DNA from: JBNKFQ01 sp050289385
Lineage (GTDB): Bacteria > Pseudomonadota > Gammaproteobacteria > Pseudomonadales > Porticoccaceae
Reading direction: 5' to 3'
NCBI GenBank assembly: GCA_050289385.1
Contig: JBNKFQ010000048.1
Location: forward strand, 1 to 18,212
Length of the DNA stretch: 18,212 nucleotides
The translations under genes and the position numbers were made by a program. Positions 8,067-14,834 of the stretch are shown here, piece after piece (the stretch's first letter is position 1; every line of letters starts with the position of its first letter). The notes under the pieces were generated by a model that made no database searches, had not been told where the DNA came from, and was given only the letters and a program-made list of their open reading frames with translations.

Positions 8067-8106
8067 GAAGGCAAACGTCATGTTTTGGGTTTATCCTGAA
8101 ACTGCT

Positions 8107-8135
8107 ACCGGTGTGTGGCGTGGCCGTGCGCCGGT
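8107..8135 (+). other. RNA-type hairpin in the leader of the DoxX-family gene
   Basis: ACCGGTGTGT (8107-8116) can pair with GTGCGCCGGT (8126-8135) along ten positions if G-U pairs are allowed, with a 9-base loop. It lies between the candidate -10 and the DoxX start, about 58 bases before the ATG. No T tract follows. Whether it forms or regulates anything is unknown. Confidence 0.3.
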
Positions 8136-8193
8136 GAAATGAATTGTTTGAGTCTGTTGGTATTCAGGCCCTAACTACAGTGGGAACAACAAC

Positions 8194-8856
8194 ATGAATA
8201 ATTTTCTGCGGTACTACGACGATTTGACCAGACGTTTGCAATCTTCAGGGGACTATGTCGCGCTGACTTTGTTGCGAGCGATACTTTTTTGGGAATTTTT
8301 TGAGGCGGGACTGGGAAAATTAAATGGCGAAAACTGGTTTTCGCACATTCAGGACAAATTTCCTTTCCCTTTTAGCGCCCTGGGCGCTGACCTTAACTGG
8401 TTGTTTGCGACATGGGGTGAGTTGATATTTTCGGTATTGCTTCTCCTTGGCCTGTTTACGCGTTTTGCTGCCTTTTCGTTGCTGGTGATTACGGCAGTTG
8501 CTACCGCGGCAGTGCATTGGCCCGGTGAGTGGGGCAGTCTTTCAGAACTCTGGAAGGGCTATGCTATCAGCGACAAGGGCTTTGGCAATTTTAAATTGCC
8601 GCTATTGTTTATTCTGATGCTTTTGCCTCTTGTCTTTTACGGTGGTGGCAAGTTAAGTCTCGATTGTCTGTTAAGAAAATTCACCAGTCGATCGGACCGC
8701 GGTACACCAGTTTGTGATCTGGCAAGTGCAGGGCTAGCTATTCTTGTGCCTGGACTTCCCCTGATCTTTCTAATGCCGGTGCCGGGAACCATTCTGGTTA
8801 TCCTTGGAGCCGGGGCTATTACTGTCGGCTTAAAACGATCCCGGAACAGGCTCTAA
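8194..8856 (+). CDS. DoxX-family integral membrane protein with C-terminal hydrophobic extension
   Basis: The 220-residue protein has the four-helix DoxX core: membrane segments near residues 22-42, 67-88, 90-109 and 133-150. Typical motifs are L-L-R-A-I-L-F-W-E, G-L-G-K-L-N-G, W-G-E-L-I-F-S-V-L-L-L-L-G-L-F-T-R and A-V-H-W near 106-109. The W-x-x-G-W-like and A-x-H-W features resemble HvfX-type DoxX proteins, but no bufferin or DUF692 partner gene is present. After a charged linker (about 160-175) there is an extra 35-residue hydrophobic, Pro/Gly-rich tail (V-P-G-L-P-L, M-P-V-P-G) that a minimal DoxX of about 130-150 residues lacks. Its 3' end overlaps by 27 bases, tail to tail, with the remnant PQQ dehydrogenase gene. 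DoxX proteins are poorly characterised; the precise role is unknown. Confidence 0.85.
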   Translation: MNNFLRYYDDLTRRLQSSGDYVALTLLRAILFWEFFEAGLGKLNGENWFSHIQDKFPFPFSALGADLNWLFATWGELIFSVLLLLGLFTRFAAFSLLVITAVATAAVHWPGEWGSLSELWKGYAISDKGFGNFKLPLLFILMLLPLVFYGGGKLSLDCLLRKFTSRSDRGTPVCDLASAGLAILVPGLPLIFLMPVPGTILVILGAGAITVGLKRSRNRL

Positions 8857-9446
8857 GGCAGTTTCCGGCTTGTGGGAGGCTGCCGCGGGGTTATCCCTGT
8901 GGTAGGCGTCCCAGGCCGCCTTGATCAGGTGTGTGTGGATGGCCAGTGCGTCTTCTTCTGACAATATTTCCCGAAAATTTCTCATGCCTTTTTCAGCACG
9001 AATACCCTTTAACACAATATCCAGAAAGTCATGATGAGCTTGCTTGTTCATTTTCAGCAAATCGGGAATTCCGCCGCTGGCGTTTGCATGGCATTTTGCA
9101 CAATTGCGCTGATAAAGCATCCTGCCTTGTGAAACTGCCACGCCCCGGTTTCCTGCGCCGCAGCAAATCTTGTTCATGATGCCGAGGTCTGGGTTCGGGC
9201 GAAACTCCCAGCGTTGTTCGCCGGTTAATTGTTGCAAGGGGGGAGTTAGTAGCGTTGCTTGTAACCGCGACCGCCGGTCAACCATTCGCCCGGTTCCTTA
9301 TCCATATTTAGCAGGCGTTTTGTTGTTACCTCACCGACTTGTGGTACCGGTGCTTGCAGGGAGGTGCTCGGCTGGTCGCACCCCGTTAGCAAGCAAATCA
9401 GAATCGGGAATATCGGGAAATGCAAACCCGCGATACGACGAATCAT
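8830..9446 (-). pseudogene. Remnant of a PQQ-dependent quinohemoprotein alcohol dehydrogenase (internally deleted)
   Basis: Three islands of one family appear in order on the minus strand. From the ATG at 9446 (good AAGAGGT site) come a lipoprotein-like signal (L-L-T-G-C) and the typical N-terminus K-E-P-G-E-W-L-T-G-G-R-G-Y-K-Q-R-Y, ending at a premature TAA (9246-9248). In another frame follows T-P-P-L-Q-Q, then T-G-E-Q-R-W-E-F-R-P and K-I-C-C-G-A-G-N-R-G-V-A-V, which holds the adjacent-cysteine pair of PQQ alcohol dehydrogenases (codons at 9160-9165). This runs straight into the C-terminal cytochrome c domain with C-A-K-C-H (9088-9102) and K-G-M-R-N-F. Family members are near 700 residues; only about 210 codons remain, so most of the beta-propeller with the PQQ site is gone. 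The enzyme cannot be active. A 151-residue frame starting at 9285 could still give a cytochrome-like peptide. Confidence 0.8.
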
Positions 9447-9690
9447 AGCAATACCTCTTGTCTGGCTGGTCAATACGGGGTCGGTCAGGTGCCCGGGGGC
9501 ACTGGTATCGGAGCAAATACAGGATTACTCGACAGGGCGTCCCGGCTATCCTGCAATTCGTACCCCATGTTCCGGGGAAGGCCCCATGAAACCTGCCGAA
9601 AGGGTGGCGAAGAATTTGCCCAAAGTCGACTATCTCCACAGTCTTGATGCAAACTATGCCTTCTTCCCGGAGAGTACATCGCAAGAGGTA
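9447..9690. other. Apparently non-coding stretch between two gene remnants
   Basis: About 240 bases lie between the start of the dehydrogenase remnant and the recognisable AraC remnant. A short minus-strand frame ending at 9485 (…N-P-V-F-A-P-I-P-V-P-P-G-T) could be the tail of a lost upstream gene, but I do not recognise it. A plus-strand ATG at 9586 with GGGGAAGG upstream runs in frame into the AraC remnant through about 35 residues I cannot assign. I see no promoter or terminator. Confidence 0.4.
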
Positions 9691-9947
9691 TACAAGACTC
9701 GCACTGCCTTCCGATATCGTTTTAAATCCGAAGCGAGCGAAGGTGTCAGTGAGTTTATCTGGCGTGACCTCAGATTGACACAGGCCCGTGACTTGCTGGT
9801 TCATGATGGCCTGTCTGTAACTGAGGTGCTCTGCACGTGGGGTACGGTAATGTGTCTTCGTTCACTCGGGCATTTTTTAAAAAGTTCGGCGTATTGCCGC
9901 GGGGCTGTCGTTCACATATGGTGAATAAAGCATCTGGCGCCAGGTAA
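9691..9947 (+). pseudogene. AraC-family regulator remnant, frameshifted DNA-binding domain
   Basis: The translated segment starting at K-T-R-T-A-F-R-Y-R-F-K-S-E-A reads as the first helix-turn-helix of an AraC/XylS domain. It continues as S-E-F-I-W-R-D-L-R-L-T-Q-A-R-D-L-L and L-S-V-T-E-V. At about 9829-9842 one base is missing relative to the family spacing. The other frame then continues correctly with V-G-Y-G-N-V-S-S-F-T-R-A-F-F-K-K-F-G-V-L-P-R-G (second helix-turn-helix), up to TAA at 9945-9947. The roughly 200-residue N-terminal sensory domain is absent; upstream sequence in frame back to 9586 does not look like it. Lying next to the broken PQQ dehydrogenase gene, it was probably that enzyme's regulator (inference). 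As read, it cannot make a working regulator. Confidence 0.78.
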
Positions 9948-10027
9948 TCCTGTGGGCCCGTTATTTTCATGAAATGGACCGGAAATACTGGTAACGCCTG
10001 GTTAGTCAAGCCTTCTCCATATAACAA

Positions 10028-10036
10028 TGCTATAAT
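10028..10036 (+). promoter_or_regulatory. Extended -10 promoter of rhlB
   Basis: TGCTATAAT is a perfect extended -10 (TGN plus TATAAT). The region 17 bases upstream has no good -35, which is usual for extended -10 promoters. Transcription would begin near 10043, leaving a leader of about 20-40 bases before the possible start codons of rhlB. This limits how far upstream translation can start. Confidence 0.55.
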
Positions 10037-10071
10037 CCAGCGCTTCAAAAATTTGATCAAAAATTAGCCAG

Positions 10072-11406
10072 TTGGATAACGCATTGAGAACCAAAAGTAC
10101 TGAGGGCAAAGAAAGTACCTCGCGAGCTGACCAGAATAACTCCCCCGGGACCGAACAGACCAAGTCTTCACCACGGAAACCTCGCGGCCGACGTCGTCGA
10201 GGTCGTTCCGGTGACAACAAGCCGTGGAACATTTCCGACTTCAAGGTAGAGCCGGCACCGGGAAAATTACGCTTTCATGATCTTGATTTGCCGTTATCCC
10301 TGATGCGCGGCATCGCCGAGCTCGGGTTTCAGTATTGCTCACCAATTCAGGCGCGGTCGCTGCCCCACAGCTTGCAAGGGCACGATGTCGTGGGCAAGGC
10401 TCAAACCGGAACCGGTAAAACGGCTGCGTTCCTCATCACCATGATTGATGACATGCTCAAGCATCCTCTCGATGGTGAACGATACGCGGGTGAGCCGCGA
10501 GCGTTGATTATTGCGCCTACTCGCGAACTGGTTATGCAAATCGCCGAAGACGCCAAAGCTCTGGCCAAATACACCGGTTTAACGGTTCATACGCTGGTTG
10601 GCGGCATGGACTACGGCAAGCAGCAAAAGCGGTTGCACGACAATCTGGTTGATATTCTGGTGGCGACGCCGGGGCGGTTGCTCGATTTTTGCGGCAGTCG
10701 GGACGTGTATCTGGACCAGGTCGAAGTACTGGTGATAGACGAAGCCGACCGTATGCTGGATATGGGGTTTATCCCTCAGGTGCGCCGCATTGTACGCCAG
10801 ACACCGAAACGGGAGAATCGCCAGACCTTGTTGTTCAGTGCGACTTTCACGCCGGAGGTGATGTCGCTTTCCGAGCAATGGACCCACGAGCCGGTGCAAA
10901 TAGAAATTGAGCCGGAAAGAGCGGCCGCCGAGGGTGTCGACCAAAAAGTGTATATCACTTCCGCCGGTGAAAAATTTGCCTTGCTGTTCCACACGATTAG
11001 CCAGCCGGAAGTGGAAAGTGTGATCGTTTTTGCCAATCGTCGTGATCAGTGCCGCCGTTTGCAGGAAAAGCTGCAAAAGAAGGGGTTTAGCGTGGGCCTG
11101 CTTTCCGGCGATGTGCCGCAGCAAAAAAGGGTGCGCACCCTGGACGCGTTCAAATCCGGTCAGATAAAAGTACTGGTGGCTACCGATGTGGCCGGTCGGG
11201 GCATTCATGTTGACGGCATTAGTCATGTTATCAACTTTACCTTGCCCGAAGAGCCCGAAGACTATGTACATCGAATTGGCCGCACTGGCAGAGCAGGCAA
11301 AACCGGTACTTCCATCAGTTTTGCCTGTGAGGATGATGCATTTTTGCTGGAGCCCATACAGGAATTGTTGGGCCAAAAACTGAATTGCGAACAGCCGCCT
11401 GAATAG
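10072..11406 (+). CDS. rhlB: DEAD-box RNA helicase RhlB
   Basis: An ATP-dependent RNA helicase. RhlB works with RNase E and PNPase in the RNA degradosome. All core motifs are present: P-I-Q (Q motif), A-Q-T-G-T-G-K-T at 110-117, P-T-R-E-L, T-P-G-R-L, DEAD at 223-226, S-A-T, V-I-V-F-A-N-R, V-A-T-D-V-A-G-R-G and H-R-I-G-R-T-G-R. An Arg/Lys-rich N-terminal tail (R-G-R-R-R-R-G-R) of about 60 residues precedes W-N-I-S-D-F-x-V-E-P, as in Pseudomonas-type RhlB. There is no ATG before the helicase core. Candidates are TTG at 10072, TTG at 10084 (GGA seven bases upstream, the best spacing) or ATT at 10063. I give the longer TTG; the true start may be 10084. An extended -10 sits just upstream. Confidence 0.9.
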   Translation: MDNALRTKSTEGKESTSRADQNNSPGTEQTKSSPRKPRGRRRRGRSGDNKPWNISDFKVEPAPGKLRFHDLDLPLSLMRGIAELGFQYCSPIQARSLPHSLQGHDVVGKAQTGTGKTAAFLITMIDDMLKHPLDGERYAGEPRALIIAPTRELVMQIAEDAKALAKYTGLTVHTLVGGMDYGKQQKRLHDNLVDILVATPGRLLDFCGSRDVYLDQVEVLVIDEADRMLDMGFIPQVRRIVRQTPKRENRQTLLFSATFTPEVMSLSEQWTHEPVQIEIEPERAAAEGVDQKVYITSAGEKFALLFHTISQPEVESVIVFANRRDQCRRLQEKLQKKGFSVGLLSGDVPQQKRVRTLDAFKSGQIKVLVATDVAGRGIHVDGISHVINFTLPEEPEDYVHRIGRTGRAGKTGTSISFACEDDAFLLEPIQELLGQKLNCEQPPE

Positions 11407-11408
11407 TG

Positions 11409-11448
11409 AGGCATCAGCTGCCCGCATTGAAGGTTATGCGGGTTGCCT
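11409..11448. terminator. Hairpin between convergent rhlB and cysZ, possible bidirectional terminator
   Basis: CCCGCAT (11421-11427) pairs with ATGCGGG (11436-11442) around an 8-base loop, and AGGCA/TGCCT (11409-11413, 11444-11448) can extend the stem across a bulge. It fills the 44-bp gap between the two stop codons. Neither strand has a T tract after it, so it is not a classical intrinsic terminator, but its position suits 3'-end protection or weak termination for both genes. Confidence 0.4.
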
Positions 11449-11450
11449 GC

Positions 11451-12209
11451 CTACAGTGTTTCGCTGTCAGCGTGTAACTGATCAAGCCAAAGCTTTGTGG
11501 CTCCCGCCACTGCTGCAGGCGCAGTAAAGAGATTGAGTATTGGCACCGCAGTTGCCACCAGTACAATCCCGCCAAAACCGATGCCAACCGTACGTTTCAG
11601 TCGCAATTTCACCAACAATCGGTCAAATGATACCTGGTCATTGTCTGCAGGGTAATCCAGATATTGAAGTGCCAATGACCAGGCTCCCCATAAAAAAGTC
11701 ACGACCGGAGTTAATATGTTGAGCAGGGGAATAAAGGTCAACACCAGTACCAGCAGGCCAACTCCAAGCGTGCGCAACAAAAAATAACCCAGTTTTCGTA
11801 TCTCTCTTTTGAATGCACTCCACGCGATACCGGCGGCGCGTTGCAGGGTCATTGGATTTTCGTCCAGTCGATCGGTGAGTATTTCTGCCGTTCGTTCAGC
11901 CAGCAAGCCGTAAAAGGGAGAAGCAATCAGATTGCTGATCAGAGTAAAGGTATAGCCATATACCAACAACAGCAGCAAGACAAACAGAGGCCACATTATC
12001 CAGACAATAAAGTCGAGCCAATCGGGGATAAAGCTCAGTAACCAGTTCAGCAGTTGACTAAATTCGTTGATGACCAGAGTGGTGATTCCGACAAACAGCA
12101 GAATATTGATCAGCAAGGGCATGATTACAAACATGCGAATGCGAGGGTGTTTAAGCAACCTGAAACCCTGTAGCAGATAAGCGGTGCTGCCAATAGCTTG
12201 TGTCGTCAT
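11451..12209 (-). CDS. cysZ: Sulfate transporter CysZ (EI24 domain family)
   Basis: CysZ is an inner-membrane protein that brings sulfate into the cell for cysteine synthesis. The 252-residue protein shows the family signatures: G-F-R-L-L-K-H-P-R-I-R early, P-L-L-I-N-I-L-L-F, N-L-I-A-S-P-F-Y-G-L-L-A-E-R, F-I-P-L-L-N-I-L-T-P-V, W-S-L-A-L-Q-Y-L-D-Y-P and, near the end, G-F-G-G-I-V and P-I-L-N-L-F-T-A-P-A-A-V-A-G-A-T. Four or more long hydrophobic segments are visible. I start at the ATG at 12209 (AGGA seven bases upstream); the frame is open 98 codons further, but that part is low-complexity, non-family sequence. It is a single gene here, divergent from an AsmA-like gene, with no other cys genes in the window. 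Confidence 0.92.
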   Translation of the reverse strand: MTTQAIGSTAYLLQGFRLLKHPRIRMFVIMPLLINILLFVGITTLVINEFSQLLNWLLSFIPDWLDFIVWIMWPLFVLLLLLVYGYTFTLISNLIASPFYGLLAERTAEILTDRLDENPMTLQRAAGIAWSAFKREIRKLGYFLLRTLGVGLLVLVLTFIPLLNILTPVVTFLWGAWSLALQYLDYPADNDQVSFDRLLVKLRLKRTVGIGFGGIVLVATAVPILNLFTAPAAVAGATKLWLDQLHADSETL

Positions 12210-12334
12210 GATTTTTCCTGACCTGATTTGAGTTTTGGCAACCGCGCCTGGTGGCCCGGTGCTAAAGAACCCGATCGTCGCATTTGTTTGATTTCGGTGG
12301 TGCCAGTGTAACAGTCGCGGTTGTTTTTGCGTCC

Positions 12335-12362
12335 GGCGCCCGGCGCCAGCAGAGTATATACT
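12335..12362. promoter_or_regulatory. GC-rich tandem palindrome and TATACT in the cysZ / AsmA-like divergent region
   Basis: The 197-bp divergent region contains two copies of the palindrome GGCGCC (12335-12340 and 12342-12347), then TATACT at 12357-12362, 45 bases before the AsmA-like start. The hexamer is a fair -10, but no matching -35 is seen because the palindromes occupy that position. This could mean an activator or repressor binds there; it is speculative. Confidence 0.25.
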
Positions 12363-12406
12363 TGAGGCCTTGTTTGATGAAATGGCATGGAAGACAGGAG
12401 AATAAA

Positions 12407-13177
12407 ATGAAATTATTGCTAAAACTGGTGGGGACGTTGGTAGTGCTGGCGCTGATTGCTGTATTTGTTGGCGCACTGTACCTGGATCGTGTGGTGAAAA
12501 CATCAGTGGAGACGGTAGCGCCCGAATTTACGAAATCCCGCGTTGTTCTTGATGGCGTGAGCCTGTCGTTGTTAAATGGTAGCGCCAGCCTGTCCGGATT
12601 GCAGATTGGGAATCCCGGCGGCTTTTCCGCTCCCAACGCGTTTTCCTTGCAAAGCGTTGACGTCAAATTGAACCGTGACTCTATCTTTACAGACACAATC
12701 ATCGTGGACAGCGTCCGTATCCTCGCGCCTGAAGTAACTTATGAAAGCTTGGGCAAGGGTAGCAATATCGAGGCGTTGCAACGCAATGTCGAGCAAGCTA
12801 TCGCATCGGCAGGTGGGGTATCTTCCGAGACTGCCTCGCAAGCACCTGGCAAGAAATTGATCATAAAAGACTTGATGGTGAGTAAGGGCCAGATTCACTA
12901 CAGCAACGCGTTATTGGGGAGCAAAACACTCGATCTGCCACTTCCCGATATACATTTGACCGGCATCGGCGAAAAATCAGGTGGTGCCAGTGCCAGCGAA
13001 GTGGCTGGTCAGATCTTGTCGGCGCTGAACAAAACGGCTGTGCAGGCGGTGGCCCAGTCAGGTGCAATCAAGGATCTGGGTAACCGTGCAAAAGAAAAAC
13101 TGGGTGAGAAAAAAGACAAGCTCAGGGGATTGCTTGACGGCGTTAAAGACAAGCTCAAACCAGAATCAGAGGATTGA
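12407..13177 (+). CDS. Small AsmA-like inner-membrane-anchored protein
   Basis: A 256-residue protein with one N-terminal membrane anchor (about residues 5-25) and a periplasmic part resembling the start of AsmA-type domains. Visible features are V-V-K-T-S-V-E-T-V-A-P, V-S-L-S-L-L-N-G-S-A-S-L-S-G-L-Q-I-G-N-P-G-G-F, a V-D-V-K-L-N strand, then D-T-I-I-V-D-S-V-R-I and P-E-V-T-Y-E. This layout is common in uncharacterised gammaproteobacterial proteins. The last 50 residues are a Lys-rich helix (K-E-K-L-G-E-K-K-D-K-L). The ATG at 12407 has a strong AGGAG seven bases upstream. Larger AsmA-like proteins help move lipids between membranes; whether this short form does so is unknown. It is monocistronic, with a hairpin 29 bases after the stop. 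Confidence 0.75.
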   Translation: MKLLLKLVGTLVVLALIAVFVGALYLDRVVKTSVETVAPEFTKSRVVLDGVSLSLLNGSASLSGLQIGNPGGFSAPNAFSLQSVDVKLNRDSIFTDTIIVDSVRILAPEVTYESLGKGSNIEALQRNVEQAIASAGGVSSETASQAPGKKLIIKDLMVSKGQIHYSNALLGSKTLDLPLPDIHLTGIGEKSGGASASEVAGQILSALNKTAVQAVAQSGAIKDLGNRAKEKLGEKKDKLRGLLDGVKDKLKPESED

Positions 13178-13205
13178 CACGTTTTCTTCTGCAAACAGTA
13201 TTGGC

Positions 13206-13230
13206 ACCGGGGCTCGTAATGAGCCCTGGT
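13206..13230 (+). terminator. Hairpin after the AsmA-like gene
   Basis: ACCGGGGCTC and GAGCCCTGGT form a 10-bp stem (one G-U in RNA) around the loop GTAAT. It lies 29 bases after the stop codon. The following bases are CAAAAAACAGG, so there is no U tract; it may be a weak or factor-assisted terminator. Confidence 0.4.
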
Positions 13231-13326
13231 CAAAAAACAGGCAGTGATGCCGCAATATTTGTCCTGAATAGCCGAATATATGTCTTTATTGGCCTTTTTC
13301 TGCTCTATTTTTGATCAGTTTAAGTG

Positions 13327-13355
13327 TTTACAGTCTGGCTTGTGGCAAGAATAAT
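13327..13355 (+). promoter_or_regulatory. Candidate sigma-70 promoter of the bkd operon
   Basis: TTTACA (13327-13332) and AATAAT (13350-13355) each match consensus at five of six positions and are exactly 17 bases apart. Transcription would begin near 13362 and leave a leader of about 230 bases before the first start codon. It is the best-spaced promoter pair I found in the window, but it is not proven. Confidence 0.45.
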
Positions 13356-13595
13356 TGACCTCCCAAAATTGAGCTGCTCATCTTACAAACAGGTTTTCCG
13401 ACGAATCTACAGTTAAAAAGCTGGTTATCAATGGAGTGAAACGCGGCGGAAAAGCAAACACACGATGCCGTAACGCACTGCGAGAGCAGATGAGACAATT
13501 AGTGTTAACAGGCCCTGGGTTCGTGTCATCAAGCAGGGTGGTTTAGTGGCACCATGGCTGAGCAGCCATAACGACTCTGATAACAGGCGGCTGGC

Positions 13596-14834
13596 ATGAG
13601 CGATAGCGCTGAAAACAAACTGTATATACCGGATGCGCCTTTTCGTCCGGGAGACAAGGCTGATTTTTCCTTTCTGAACTTTCCCGCTGCCGGTACTTGC
13701 CAGCGTCCGGAGACGTCGGTTGATCCGGCTGACATTCGCGATCTGGCGTATGATCTGGTGCGTGTTCTGGGTGATGACCATAAAGCGGTTGGCCCCTGGG
13801 ATCCGAAGTTGTCGCCTGATCAGTTGCGCGAGGCGCTTGTCCATATGACCCAAGTCAGGGTTATGGATGAACGGCTGCACAAAATGCAGCGTCAGGGCAA
13901 GATGTCTTTCTATATGAAAAGCACCGGAGAAGAAGCAATGCCTGTGGCTGCTGCACAGGCCATGCAGTTTGAGGATATGTTTTTTCCATCGTATCGCCAG
14001 CAGGGTGTATTGATAGCGCGTGGCTACCCTATGAAAGACATGATGTGCCAGATTCTCTCCAATAAAGGTGATCCTCTGGAGGGCAGGCAATTGCCAATTA
14101 TGTACTGTAGCCCGGAGTACGGTTTTTTTACCATCTCGGGCAATCTTGCAACCCAGTTTCCGCAAGCGGTGGGCTGGGCAATGGCATCTGCCTACAAGGG
14201 CGAAGACAAGGTCGCCTCTGCGTGGATTGGAGATGGCGCTACCGCCGAAGGTGACTTCCATAATGCCTTGTTGTTTGCTGCAGTTTACCGGGCTCCCGTC
14301 GTCCTCAATATCGTTAATAACCAGTGGGCAATATCGTCTCCGCAATCAATTGCGGGCGGTGAAAATACGACATTTGCTGCCCGTGGTGTCGGCTACGGTT
14401 TGCCTAGCTTGCGCGTAGATGGCAACGATTATCTGGCAGCGTACGCGGCAACACAGTGGGCTGCGGAACGGGCGCGGGCTGGTCTTGGCGCGACGGTAAT
14501 CGAGTTCGTTTCCTATCGCGCTGCGCCGCATTCAACCAGTGATGACCCGTCCGGTTACCGTCCCAAAGACGAGCATGAACACTGGCCTCTGGGTGATCCG
14601 CTGGAACGCCTGAAGCAACATCTGATAGAGCTGGGTGAATGGTCTGAGGATCAACAAACGGCTCTGGCGCAGGAAAAAGACAAGCTGGTGCAGGATACCT
14701 GGCGCGAGGCTATAGCCCTGGGCACCATTCACGACGAGGGTGGCTCTGGTGTTCGTGTTGCCGCCATGTTTGAGAAAGTTTTTAAAGAGATGCCTCCGCA
14801 CCTTAGAAAACAGCGCCAGCAGTTGGGGGTTTAA
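13596..14834 (+). CDS. bkdA1: Branched-chain 2-oxo acid dehydrogenase E1 component, alpha subunit
   Basis: With the beta subunit it forms the thiamine-diphosphate E1 that decarboxylates 2-oxo acids from valine, leucine and isoleucine and passes the acyl group to lipoyl-E2. The 412 residues match the length of Pseudomonas BkdA1. Visible features are K-S-T-G-E-E-A, the F-F-P-S-Y-R-Q-Q-G-V-L segment, G-N-L-A-T-Q-F-P-Q-A-V-G-W-A, and the thiamine motif starting G-D-G-A at 212 and ending N-N about 30 residues on. The loop A-P-H-S-T-S-D-D-P-S-G-Y is typical of this enzyme class. The long N-terminal segment with F-R-P-G-D also matches the branched-chain rather than the pyruvate enzyme. Its stop is followed immediately by the next ATG. 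Confidence 0.95.
   Translation: MSDSAENKLYIPDAPFRPGDKADFSFLNFPAAGTCQRPETSVDPADIRDLAYDLVRVLGDDHKAVGPWDPKLSPDQLREALVHMTQVRVMDERLHKMQRQGKMSFYMKSTGEEAMPVAAAQAMQFEDMFFPSYRQQGVLIARGYPMKDMMCQILSNKGDPLEGRQLPIMYCSPEYGFFTISGNLATQFPQAVGWAMASAYKGEDKVASAWIGDGATAEGDFHNALLFAAVYRAPVVLNIVNNQWAISSPQSIAGGENTTFAARGVGYGLPSLRVDGNDYLAAYAATQWAAERARAGLGATVIEFVSYRAAPHSTSDDPSGYRPKDEHEHWPLGDPLERLKQHLIELGEWSEDQQTALAQEKDKLVQDTWREAIALGTIHDEGGSGVRVAAMFEKVFKEMPPHLRKQRQQLGV

Larger units (their letters stand above)
13178..13595. other. Intergenic region and leader of the bkd operon
   Basis: This 418-bp gene-free stretch holds a hairpin near its left end (13206-13230), an AT-rich part, a good promoter candidate at 13327-13355, and a perfect 7-bp inverted repeat ATGGCTG/CAGCCAT (13554-13560 and 13563-13569) 26 bases before the first bkd start. 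I found no convincing small gene in it. No divergent Lrp-type regulator such as Pseudomonas bkdR is next to the operon. Confidence 0.5.

Noticed and set aside
9331..9804. A 157-codon minus-strand frame over the AraC remnant and dehydrogenase start
   Set aside because: No recognisable domain; it is antisense to the AraC remnant and in a different frame from the dehydrogenase N-terminus.
11451..12503. A 350-codon version of cysZ starting at 12503
   Set aside because: The extra 98 codons do not resemble CysZ, overlap the divergent AsmA-like gene and its promoter region, and the ATG at 12209 has a good ribosome site and family length.
13428..14345. A 305-codon open frame on the minus strand across bkdA1
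   Set aside because: It lies antisense to a clearly conserved E1-alpha gene, shows no family features, and its start covers only the gene's own leader. It is a shadow of codon use.
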